A stretch of DNA of 64,000 nt from Lachnospiraceae bacterium UBA4364 (GTDB lineage: Bacteria > Bacillota > Clostridia > Lachnospirales > Lachnospiraceae): NCBI GenBank assembly GCA_002393955.1, contig DGSK01000067.1, forward strand, positions 53,579 through 117,578, read 5' to 3'. The first letter of the stretch is position 1. Every line of letters starts with the position of its first letter. Both the position numbers and the translations under genes were made by a program. Shown here one piece after another: positions 16,760-24,051 of this stretch. Below the pieces are notes generated by a model, which saw only the letters and a list, made by a program, of their open reading frames with translations, had not been told where the DNA came from and did not search any database.

Positions 16760-17617
16760 ATGAGCTGGATGATATATACTTTATTCTATGGCGTTGTAAA
16801 GGGTGGCCGTGAGATAGTAAAAAAGAAGGCTTTGGAGAAGAGTACAGTTTTTGAAGTACTCTTTTTTTATACACTGTTCGGATTTATTTTTCTGCTGCCT
16901 ACCCTGCCTTTTGTCCTGAGGATGACACCGCTTCAGTATCTGCTCACGGCAGTCAAGGCATTTGTCATATTCATCGCCTGGATATGCGGGTTCAAGGCCA
17001 TTGAAAAGATTCCTGTAAGCGTATTTGGCATACTGGATCTGTCCAGAGTGATCTTTGCTACGCTTTTAGGCGTGATCGTTCTGCATGAGACTCTTAAGGG
17101 GACACAGATTGCCGGACTTGTGGTGGTGGCCGGGGGGCTTCTGCTGCTTAAATTCGGCACAAAAAAGCAGCCGGAGGAGACGAGTGCCTTATATGTATTC
17201 ATGGCTCTGTTTTCCTGTCTGCTCAATGCTGTGTCTGGACTTATGGACAAGATCCTTACCAATATGGATCTTCCCATATATATGACACCGTCACAGCTTC
17301 AGTTCTGGTATATGTTTTTCCTTACATGCTTTTATGCAGCGTACTTTCTGCTGTCAAGGACAAAGGCGGATGTTAAGGGGGCTGTAAAGAATTACTGGAT
17401 ATGGATACTGAGTGTTTTGTTCATACTTGCGGACAGAGCGCTTTTCATAGCCAATCAGGATCCAGATTCAAAGGTGACCGTGATGACTTTAATCAAGCAA
17501 TCCGGATGTATAGTTACCATCCTTGGCGGGCGTTTAGTGTTTAAGGAAAAGAATATAGTACATAAGCTTATATGTGCGGCCGTGATAGTGGCAGGTATAG
17601 TGATAGGTGTGCTGTAA
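16760..17617 (+). CDS. EamA/DMT family transporter
   Basis: A 285-aa polytopic inner-membrane protein with ten predicted helices in two repeated halves, the EamA (drug/metabolite transporter) design. Motifs seen are the conserved GFKAIEKIPVSVFGILDLSR stretch in the first half and LIKQSGCIVTILGG with FKEK in the second. The substrate is unknown; related proteins export amino acids or metabolites. The ribosome site is weak (GGAA). After the gene lies a stem of GCCGC-TTATT/AATAAGCGGC without a T-run, and a lone TATAAT that may start the smr transcript. Confidence 0.82.
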   Translation: MSWMIYTLFYGVVKGGREIVKKKALEKSTVFEVLFFYTLFGFIFLLPTLPFVLRMTPLQYLLTAVKAFVIFIAWICGFKAIEKIPVSVFGILDLSRVIFATLLGVIVLHETLKGTQIAGLVVVAGGLLLLKFGTKKQPEETSALYVFMALFSCLLNAVSGLMDKILTNMDLPIYMTPSQLQFWYMFFLTCFYAAYFLLSRTKADVKGAVKNYWIWILSVLFILADRALFIANQDPDSKVTVMTLIKQSGCIVTILGGRLVFKEKNIVHKLICAAVIVAGIVIGVL

Positions 17618-17737
17618 AATTCTGTTTTTTATTCGATGTATTATTCTGTGAAAGGCCGCCTTATTGTAGTAAGTGTAATATAATAAGCGGCTGTAGAAAC
17701 CGGACAAGTTGTAAATCATATCAGGAGATGCCATTCT

Positions 17738-18001
17738 ATGTCGTTGAATCTGACGGGAATAATAGAGATAGATCTTCACGGGCTGCGTACCGGGGAGGCA
17801 AAGAAGAAGATAGATTCAGCACTTAACAGTGCCGGCAGCGGGACATACCGTATCCGCTGCATACACGGATATCACGGAGGCGTACGGATAAAGAGCATGA
17901 TCCGGGAGGAATACAGCTACGGCCGTGAACCCCGCATAAAACGCATAGAGGGCGGCAGCAATGACGGTATAACAGAGCTTGTGCTGAAGGAGTATTACTG
18001 A
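17738..18001 (+). CDS. Small stand-alone Smr domain protein
   Basis: An 87-aa protein made only of an Smr domain, the nuclease-like module otherwise found at the C-terminus of MutS2. The IEIDLHGLRTGEAKKKID motif and the IHGYHGG motif (HGxGxG in most homologs) are present. Stand-alone Smr proteins can nick nucleic acid, and in ribosome rescue (SmrB, MutS2) they cleave mRNA between collided ribosomes. That link is family knowledge; the activity of this short form is untested. AGGAGA lies 9 bases before the ATG. Confidence 0.85.
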   Translation: MSLNLTGIIEIDLHGLRTGEAKKKIDSALNSAGSGTYRIRCIHGYHGGVRIKSMIREEYSYGREPRIKRIEGGSNDGITELVLKEYY

Positions 18002-18025
18002 GCCACGGAGAGGCGATCAGGGGGC

Positions 18026-18055
18026 TTGTTTTTATGGAAAAAACGCTTTCATAAT
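18026..18055 (+). promoter_or_regulatory. Predicted promoter of the nucleotide-sugar dehydratase gene
   Basis: TTGTTT (18026-18031), 18 bases, CATAAT (18050-18055), about 50 bases before the start codon of the dehydratase. A further TAAAAT at about 18075 is a second possible -10. Confidence 0.45.
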
Positions 18056-18106
18056 GTTAAAATGTAAGATGGTGATAAAATACGGATATGATATCGAGTG
18101 GGGTTT

Positions 18107-20152
18107 ATGAATAAGCTTTTAAATAACAAGGGGAATATAAAGCACTGGCAGGTGATAGCAATACTGCTTGCTGTGTATGATGCTATTGCGGTAAGTGTGG
18201 CATTCTTTCTTCCGCTCTGGCTCAGTGCTGAGGGGGATATTACTGCCATTGAGGCGGATTATATGCACCCCTTCATACAGTTCGTGCCAATCTACGCAGT
18301 TCTATGTCTTGTGATATTTGAGCGCTGCGGCCTTTATAAAGGAGTATGGCGTTTTGCCAGCTTTATGGAGCTGGAGCGCATCGTGATAGCTACTGCGGTC
18401 AGCTTTGCGGTACAGGTCATCGGCATAGAAATTTCTCTTTTCTGTCCGCGAATGTATTATGTCAGGATGCCCTATTCATATTATGTAGTGGGCATCATGT
18501 TCCAGTTCATGTTTATACTGGTAGCCAGGTTTTCCTACAGGTTTATTCTTCTGTTCAAAGGCTCCAGGACCCAGCATACAAGTGAGCTTGCGCCCGTACT
18601 TTTGGTCGGGGCAGGTTCAGCCGGCAGGGCCATCATACGGGAGGTCAACCGTATAGGCCAGAACAGGGAGCGTATAGTATGCATAGTTGACGACAATCCC
18701 AATAACTGGAAGCGTTCCATCGACGGCGTGCCTATTGTGGGAGGCCGTGATGAGATCCTTGCTTCGGTCAAAAAATATAAGTGCGAGAAGATCTATATAG
18801 CCATACCGTCAGCCAGCCAGACGGAAAAAAGGGATATCCTGAACATCTGTAAGGAAACGGACTGTGAGCTTAAGCTTTTAAGGGATGTATACCGTATGGT
18901 GGATGAGGAAAACATCTCTGTTGCCGACCTGAAAAATGTTTCCATCGAAGACCTGCTGGGGCGTGAACCCATAAAGGTTGATATGACGGAGATATATGCA
19001 TTTATCTCAGCCAAGACCATAATGGTTACCGGCGGCGGCGGTTCCATCGGTTCCGAGCTCTGCCGCCAGATAGCAAAGCATGGTCCGAAAAAACTCATAA
19101 TTTATGATGTGTATGAAAATAATGCCTATGATATACAGCAGGAGCTCAAGAGGCTTCATCCGGATCTGGATCTGGTAGTCCTTATAGGCTCAGTGCGTGA
19201 CAGCCGCAGGCTGGATGAAATCTTTTCAAAGTATCGGCCTCAGATCGTTTACCATGCTGCAGCACACAAGCATGTACCGCTTATGGAGTACAGCCCTGCG
19301 GAAGCTATAAAGAACAATGCAATAGGAACATACAAGACAGCCTATGCCGCAATGACACATGGCTGTGACCGTTTCGTCCTCATAAGTACGGATAAGGCTG
19401 TTAATCCTACCAATATAATGGGAGCCAGCAAGCGGCTGTGCGAGATGGTTATTCAGACTTTTGATGCAAAGGTTAAGCAGGGCAGGACGGAAGATCTGCC
19501 GAAGCTCTTTACCCACTATGACAGTGAAGGGGGATTCGATGCGAAGAAAAACGCAGTATCATCAGATGGTGAAAATGTAATAGCGGGCGCTGCTTCGCAG
19601 TGCAGTGAGCTCCCTCATACCGAGTTTGTAGCGGTAAGGTTTGGAAACGTGCTCGGCAGCAACGGCAGCGTGGTTCCCTTGTTTAAGGAACAGATAGCCC
19701 AGGGGGGACCTGTTACAGTGACTCACCCTGATATCATCAGGTATTTCATGACCATACCGGAAGCTGTCAGCCTTGTGATGCAGGCCGGAACATATGCTAA
19801 GGGTGGGGAGATATTTGTCCTGGATATGGGAAGCCCTGTAAAGATAGACACACTTGCAAGAAATCTCATAAGGCTCTCAGGTCTTAAGCCGGATGAGGAC
19901 ATACAGATAGTTTATACAGGCCTGCGCCCCGGCGAGAAGATGTATGAGGAAAAGCTCATGGCCGAGGAAGGGATGCAGACAACCCCAAACCATCTGATCC
20001 ATATAGGCAAGCCGTTGGAATTTGATAACGATCTCTTCATCAGGCAGCTGAGAGACTTAATGGATGCGGCATACAATGATGACGATCACATAAAGGAAAA
20101 AGTGGCAGCCATTGTGGGGACATACCATCCCGAGGGGGATGTGCAGGGGTAG
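18107..20152 (+). CDS. Membrane nucleotide-sugar 4,6-dehydratase, FlaA1/CapD/PglF type
   Basis: A 681-aa enzyme for surface-glycan precursors, predicted to convert UDP-GlcNAc to a 4-keto-6-deoxy sugar. Four N-terminal helices (about 10-145) anchor it; a first Rossmann segment begins at VLLVGAGSAG (about 165), and the catalytic SDR domain at VTGGGGSIGSE (about 305). STDKAVNPTNIMGASK holds the Met-x3-Lys active site typical of this group, in place of Tyr-x3-Lys. An insert of about 50 residues between TFDAK and TEFVAVRFGNV is longer than in Campylobacter PglF. An alternative GTG start at 18098 would add three residues. It would feed the DegT aminotransferase and sugar transferase at 26.6-28.6 kb. 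Confidence 0.9.
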   Translation: MNKLLNNKGNIKHWQVIAILLAVYDAIAVSVAFFLPLWLSAEGDITAIEADYMHPFIQFVPIYAVLCLVIFERCGLYKGVWRFASFMELERIVIATAVSFAVQVIGIEISLFCPRMYYVRMPYSYYVVGIMFQFMFILVARFSYRFILLFKGSRTQHTSELAPVLLVGAGSAGRAIIREVNRIGQNRERIVCIVDDNPNNWKRSIDGVPIVGGRDEILASVKKYKCEKIYIAIPSASQTEKRDILNICKETDCELKLLRDVYRMVDEENISVADLKNVSIEDLLGREPIKVDMTEIYAFISAKTIMVTGGGGSIGSELCRQIAKHGPKKLIIYDVYENNAYDIQQELKRLHPDLDLVVLIGSVRDSRRLDEIFSKYRPQIVYHAAAHKHVPLMEYSPAEAIKNNAIGTYKTAYAAMTHGCDRFVLISTDKAVNPTNIMGASKRLCEMVIQTFDAKVKQGRTEDLPKLFTHYDSEGGFDAKKNAVSSDGENVIAGAASQCSELPHTEFVAVRFGNVLGSNGSVVPLFKEQIAQGGPVTVTHPDIIRYFMTIPEAVSLVMQAGTYAKGGEIFVLDMGSPVKIDTLARNLIRLSGLKPDEDIQIVYTGLRPGEKMYEEKLMAEEGMQTTPNHLIHIGKPLEFDNDLFIRQLRDLMDAAYNDDDHIKEKVAAIVGTYHPEGDVQG

Positions 20153-20391
20153 TGGCGGATATCCCCTTGACTTTTTCATCGTAAAATAGTATTTTCTTGT
20201 TATAGAACTTGTGAATATCTGTGCTGATTATTCTGAAAAGGCACGTCTATGCTGGCAATTCGCCGCTTTATTCACGGAATATAGATAGTGTTTCTCATAT
20301 GATTGAAATTGGTTGTTATTTCATATTCATTTGAGGAAATGCTTTCAGTTGTAAGTAGAAGATTATAATGATACTATTGAGAGGAGGAGCT
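20153..20391 (+). promoter_or_regulatory. AT-rich intergenic region with -10 element overlapping an upstream ATG
   Basis: This 239-base region marks the change to AT-rich accessory DNA. It holds no gene that I can support. TATAAT at 20364-20369 overlaps an in-frame ATG at 20368, so a transcript starting there would begin after that ATG and use GTG 20392. A second, weaker candidate promoter is TTGACT at about 20167 with TATTTT 17 bases later. Confidence 0.45.
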
Positions 20392-21252
20392 GTGAAAAAG
20401 AAAGCGAGAATTAAAAGTGTTTGTCAGAGTAGACAAAACACTGAAATATCCAAAATTGTAAATGACATGACGCTCTTTGATGACGACCTCATGAGCAAAG
20501 TTTTTGACAAGAATATTGAGGCTGCAGAGCTGTTACTAAACATTATACTTGAACGTAGTGATATAAGAGTTATCAGTGTAAAAGGTCAGGAGGAATTTAG
20601 AAATCCATATCCTAAAGGAAGGAACATTAGACTTGATATTCATGCCATAGATGGTAATGGTACTGAGTTTGATGTCGAGGTGCAAAGAAATCCTAAGGGA
20701 TCACATATTCGTCGAGCAAGATTTCACAGTAGTATGATGGATACCAGAATGCTTAAGGAAAAGCAGGAGTTTAAGGAGATTAAGGATACTTATATAATTT
20801 TTATCTGTCAGCATGATATGTTTAAACAGAATAAACCGATATATCATATCGATAGGATTATAAGGGAAACAGGTGATCTGTATGATGATGGTGTTCATAT
20901 AATATATGTAAATGGAAATTATCTTGGTGATGATGATATAGGAAAACTCGTACATGATTTTAATTGTAAAAAATCCAATGAAATGCATTATAAGGTACTT
21001 GCCGACGGAGTAAAACATTTTAAAGAAACAGAGAAGGGAAGTGGAATTATGTGTGAATCAGTAGAAAGATATGCAAAGAAATATGCAAAAAAAGAGTCTC
21101 AAAAAAGTGCTGAGATCAGCAGAATAAACACTCTTGCACAGAGTGTGAAAATGCTGATGAAGAATACATCTGTTTCTTTAGACCAGGCATTTAATAATCT
21201 TGGAATAGCTGAAGTTGACAGGACGGAAATAACCAAACAGCTTCAAAAATAG
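20392..21252 (+). CDS. PD-(D/E)XK nuclease family transposase protein (Rpn-like)
   Basis: A 286-aa protein of the PDDEXK transposase-associated family (PF12784), related to the RpnA-E recombination-promoting nucleases. The nuclease core is IRLDIHAIDGNGTEFDVEVQ, with Asp82, Glu97 and Gln99 in the D-ExQ pattern that replaces the usual ExK. The C-terminal about 80 residues are Lys/Glu-rich helices, as in the family. GTG 20392 is chosen for the GAGGAGGAG site and the position of the TATAAT box. Such genes are abundant and variable in Lachnospiraceae and mark mobile or fast-changing DNA. No inverted repeats or target duplication are seen around it. Confidence 0.85.
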   Translation: MKKKARIKSVCQSRQNTEISKIVNDMTLFDDDLMSKVFDKNIEAAELLLNIILERSDIRVISVKGQEEFRNPYPKGRNIRLDIHAIDGNGTEFDVEVQRNPKGSHIRRARFHSSMMDTRMLKEKQEFKEIKDTYIIFICQHDMFKQNKPIYHIDRIIRETGDLYDDGVHIIYVNGNYLGDDDIGKLVHDFNCKKSNEMHYKVLADGVKHFKETEKGSGIMCESVERYAKKYAKKESQKSAEISRINTLAQSVKMLMKNTSVSLDQAFNNLGIAEVDRTEITKQLQK

Positions 21253-21290
21253 AATTCTAAATAAACAGATAGAGAATTGTTTTAGATACG

Positions 21291-21320
21291 AACCGTTGAT
21301 CGGTTGATTGACGGTTTTTT
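21291..21320 (+). terminator. Intrinsic terminator after the PDDEXK gene
   Basis: AACCGT pairs with ACGGTT across a 14-base loop, followed by six T in total (TTTTTT ending at 21320). It lies between convergent genes. The stem is short, so efficiency may be moderate. Confidence 0.6.
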
Positions 21321-21394
21321 AGTGCTTAAAAGAATGTAAAGGACACTTTGCTTGTGGGAAATGATATTGATAGTGGAAAGGGAAATTTCATTGG

Positions 21395-21607
21395 TTATTT
21401 ATGAATATGTGGATCATCACTTCGGCCAACAAGGTAGTCCAAAGACACATGAAAGTAATCTGCAATCAAAATGAGTGTTTCATAGTCAGGTCTGCGCAAT
21501 CCGGTCTCAAATCTGCTGACGGAATTCTGCGTCAAACCGAGATCCATAGCCAGTTTTATCTGTGTAATTTTCTTTTGCTTTCGTAGTTTTTTCAATCGGA
21601 ATTCCAT
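21395..21607 (-). CDS. XRE family transcriptional regulator
   Basis: A 70-aa DNA-binding protein made of a single Cro/C1-type helix-turn-helix domain: LKKLRKQKKITQIKLAMDLG, then LTQNSVSRFETGLRRPDYETL as the recognition region, ending in FHVSLDYLVGRSDD. ATG 21607 is preferred over an upstream TTG at 21649, since it matches the family start and AAGG lies 8 bases before it. It is transcribed divergently from the lipoprotein gene, and the inverted repeat 21648-21672 sits between them, so it probably represses itself and its neighbour. No effector or protease domain is attached. Confidence 0.9.
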   Translation of the reverse strand: MEFRLKKLRKQKKITQIKLAMDLGLTQNSVSRFETGLRRPDYETLILIADYFHVSLDYLVGRSDDPHIHK

Positions 21608-21647
21608 AACATCAACCTTGAGATAATTATCCCAAAATGGTATAATC

Positions 21648-21672
21648 AAAATATCCTGATTTGGGATATTTT
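21648..21672. promoter_or_regulatory. Inverted-repeat operator between XRE regulator and lipoprotein gene
   Basis: Perfect 9-bp arms AAAATATCC and GGATATTTT with a 7-base spacer. A second palindrome, GATAATTATC, lies at about 21620-21630, closer to the regulator gene. Both are good candidates for binding sites of the XRE protein. The first would cover the region just upstream of TACAAT (21675), a possible -10 for the rightward lipoprotein gene. Confidence 0.6.
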
Positions 21673-21751
21673 GTTACAATAATAAGAATAAGTGTTTCTT
21701 GTCTCTTGCAAAAAAGGGGACGGAAATAATAAAAAGGAGGGACCCTTTGTA

Positions 21752-22483
21752 ATGAAAAAAAATATAGGTATAGCAGTTGTGATCGTATCATCATTAACTG
21801 TGATATCACTCGCAGGCTGTGCTACAGCTTCACAGACAGCAGTCGAGGAAACAACCACATTTGAAACCAATGCAGAGATTACAGAAGAAGCGGAGAATCT
21901 TACTGAAGAAGATAATGAGACTGTAACACAGACTTCTGTTGGAAACAGAAGCTTTGATGGAAGCTTTATCAATTTTGATGATATGCATTTTTTCGTAAAT
22001 GGGAAGAAGTATATTCTTGGTACTGATACGCTTCAGACGATGATTGATGATGGAGTTCCGTTTAAATCAAGTAATCTGGCAAATGCTGACAACAATTTAG
22101 GACCGAATTATGAATCGCAGCATTTCAGTATCGAACTCGATGATGGTGGGTCTATATTTATTAGTACAATGAATGACACCTCAGAGAATAAAAAGGCTTC
22201 AGAGTGTTATTTATGTGAAGTGAGTTTATATTTACGTAAGAATTCTCAACAAGATATCATAAGTTTCGACTTTCCTACAGATATTACTATGGAAGAACTT
22301 ATTTCGGCTTGCGGAGAACCTACAGAGAATATGCATTGGGAAGATGATAAGGATCCAACCAACTACTCTGATACAATAGAATATTCAAAAGCTTCCGAGA
22401 ATTATTACGGGAAAAAGCATTATAAGTTCCATTTCAATAGTGAAGGTATATTAAACGAGATACACATCAAATATATTCCATAG
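21752..22483 (+). CDS. Lipoprotein of unknown function
   Basis: A 243-aa predicted lipoprotein that I do not recognise. The signal peptide ends in the lipobox LAGC. Residues about 24-60 are a Thr/Glu-rich acidic spacer, and the rest is a mixed alpha/beta domain with MHFFVNGKKYILGTDTLQTMIDDG, then GNYYGKKHYKF-like basic/aromatic stretches near the end. No enzyme motif is visible. AAGGAGGG precedes the ATG by 11 bases. The divergent XRE gene with its shared operator suggests this gene is the regulated target. Base composition is AT-rich compared with the flanking core genome. Confidence 0.7.
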   Translation: MKKNIGIAVVIVSSLTVISLAGCATASQTAVEETTTFETNAEITEEAENLTEEDNETVTQTSVGNRSFDGSFINFDDMHFFVNGKKYILGTDTLQTMIDDGVPFKSSNLANADNNLGPNYESQHFSIELDDGGSIFISTMNDTSENKKASECYLCEVSLYLRKNSQQDIISFDFPTDITMEELISACGEPTENMHWEDDKDPTNYSDTIEYSKASENYYGKKHYKFHFNSEGILNEIHIKYIP

Positions 22484-22524
22484 CATTTGTTCAGTATATC
22501 AAAACGATAGAAGGAGAGGTTGAC

Positions 22525-23115
22525 ATGTCTAATTTATTTCAGTTTGCAGCTGCATTGATTCCCATACTTGCTGTAGTTATAGTTATCATTTTTATTGTTG
22601 CTGGTAAGATTTATCAGATTAAATTAAAAAAGGGCGGAAAAACAGTTGATCGGGAAGATGGTTTTTGGGAATATGAGCAACGGTATACTACTTCAGTTTT
22701 GCACGAAGACTTTGAAAAAGCGATAGCAAAAAAAAGCTCTACTATTCCCGCAATGATAAAAGTAGATGCGGATAATAATCGGATAGTGTTTAAATCGGGT
22801 ATTGATAATTGGACTGCAATTATTACATATAATGCAATAAAAGAAGGAAAAAATTTATTTTCATTTTGTTTTGTATATTATGAGAAAAAAGAGAATGTGG
22901 TATGTGGGACTCATAGCATGAATGTTGTAATGACGTCTTTAGAAGATATTTTTCTGAGTATGGATCCTCAAATGACCGTCGACAAAAAGAAACTTAATTT
23001 CCATAAAATCGAAGGCCTTCAGCTTTACTCAATATTTGATGATGATGCAAATTATGCTACGCCCCGGACAACAGAGGAATTAACCGAGTGGTTTAAGAAC
23101 AAAAATCTGTTATAA
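22525..23115 (+). CDS. Single-pass membrane protein of unknown function
   Basis: A 196-aa protein with an N-terminal membrane anchor (about residues 8-30, very Ile/Val-rich) followed by a basic stretch and a cytoplasmic domain of about 160 residues. That domain has beta-rich segments (IKVDADNNRIVFKSGIDNW) and resembles no family I can name. It ends with RTTEELTEWFKNKNLL, a motif that recurs as KTIEELKRWYQDRKLP in the next, broken gene, so the two genes share a module. A good GGAGAGG site precedes the ATG. It lies in the AT-rich accessory island. Confidence 0.65.
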   Translation: MSNLFQFAAALIPILAVVIVIIFIVAGKIYQIKLKKGGKTVDREDGFWEYEQRYTTSVLHEDFEKAIAKKSSTIPAMIKVDADNNRIVFKSGIDNWTAIITYNAIKEGKNLFSFCFVYYEKKENVVCGTHSMNVVMTSLEDIFLSMDPQMTVDKKKLNFHKIEGLQLYSIFDDDANYATPRTTEELTEWFKNKNLL

Positions 23116-23193
23116 AGCTGCAACAGGGATAAGGTATACTGAAATTAATGACGATTGACGTTCGTGTTCAGCTTATAGGAGAAGTTGAAAAAT

Positions 23194-24000
23194 ATGTATT
23201 GTTTGAGGTGCGGAAGTACATATGAAGATTCGCTGTATCAATGCCCGGAATGTGGCGAGATCAACAGAAGTAGGCATACAGATCATGGCAGTCCAAAAAC
23301 GATTGAGGAATTAAAACGATGGTATCAGGACAGAAAATTGCCACCGGCAGAAACAACAAGATTTTTCATAGGTACAGATTATAAAAATCCCAGAGCGTTC
23401 GGTATTTATAAAGATACAAATTCCGGTGAATTTATCGTTTATAAGAATAAAGACACCGGTGAAAGGGTGATTAGATATAAAGGATGGGATGAAGCGTATG
23501 CTGTAAATGTATTATAGCAAAGATTAAAGGATGAAATCACAAACCCAAATAATCAAAAGAAAAAAGATTGGATAACGTTAGGCTCGGGATCAATCATAGC
23601 GTTTATTGCGTTTTTGTTGATTGTGTCCGGAAATCCTTGTATATATGATATCGAAAGAAACTGGCATAACGGATATTATACTTATAATGAAGATCTCTAT
23701 TATTTGGCAGGAAAATCATGGTATGCATACGATATCGAACAAGATAATTAGGATAGAACTACGGAACCTGATGGTTACGATAAATATGATACAGACAGTC
23801 ATTTTTTAAGAAAAACATATTCATCAAGTATAAACAGTGATTTATATGATGAAGCCTTTTCTGATGCAGCTAAAAGCACGGTATATAGGGTTGATCATTA
23901 ATCGTCAAGTGACCGCAAGTCGTCAAATTCAAATGATTACGACTGGGGCGGGAACAGTACCTGGGACAGTGGAGCAACGGATTGGAGCAGTGATTGGTAA
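23194..24000 (+). pseudogene. Zinc-ribbon membrane protein interrupted by three in-frame stop codons
   Basis: Reading one frame from ATG 23194 to TAA 23998-24000 gives a coherent 268-codon protein broken only by TAG (23515), TAG (23749) and TAA (23899). No frameshift is needed. The N-terminus has a zinc ribbon (CLRCG and CPECG), then the EELKRWYQDRKLP module shared with the preceding gene. After the first stop comes a Lys-rich stretch and a membrane segment (SGSIIAFIAFLLIVSG); after the third, a Ser/Asn/Asp/Trp-rich tail ending in DWSSDW. That tail style is a known feature of Lachnospiraceae surface proteins, as I recall it. Each stop is one transition away from Gln. The first section alone (23194-23517, 107 aa) could still be made. 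Confidence 0.7.
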
Positions 24001-24051
24001 AATGCCAGTATTTTGCGCAAACTGCCGGATACAAGCAGGTTGGAGAAAATC

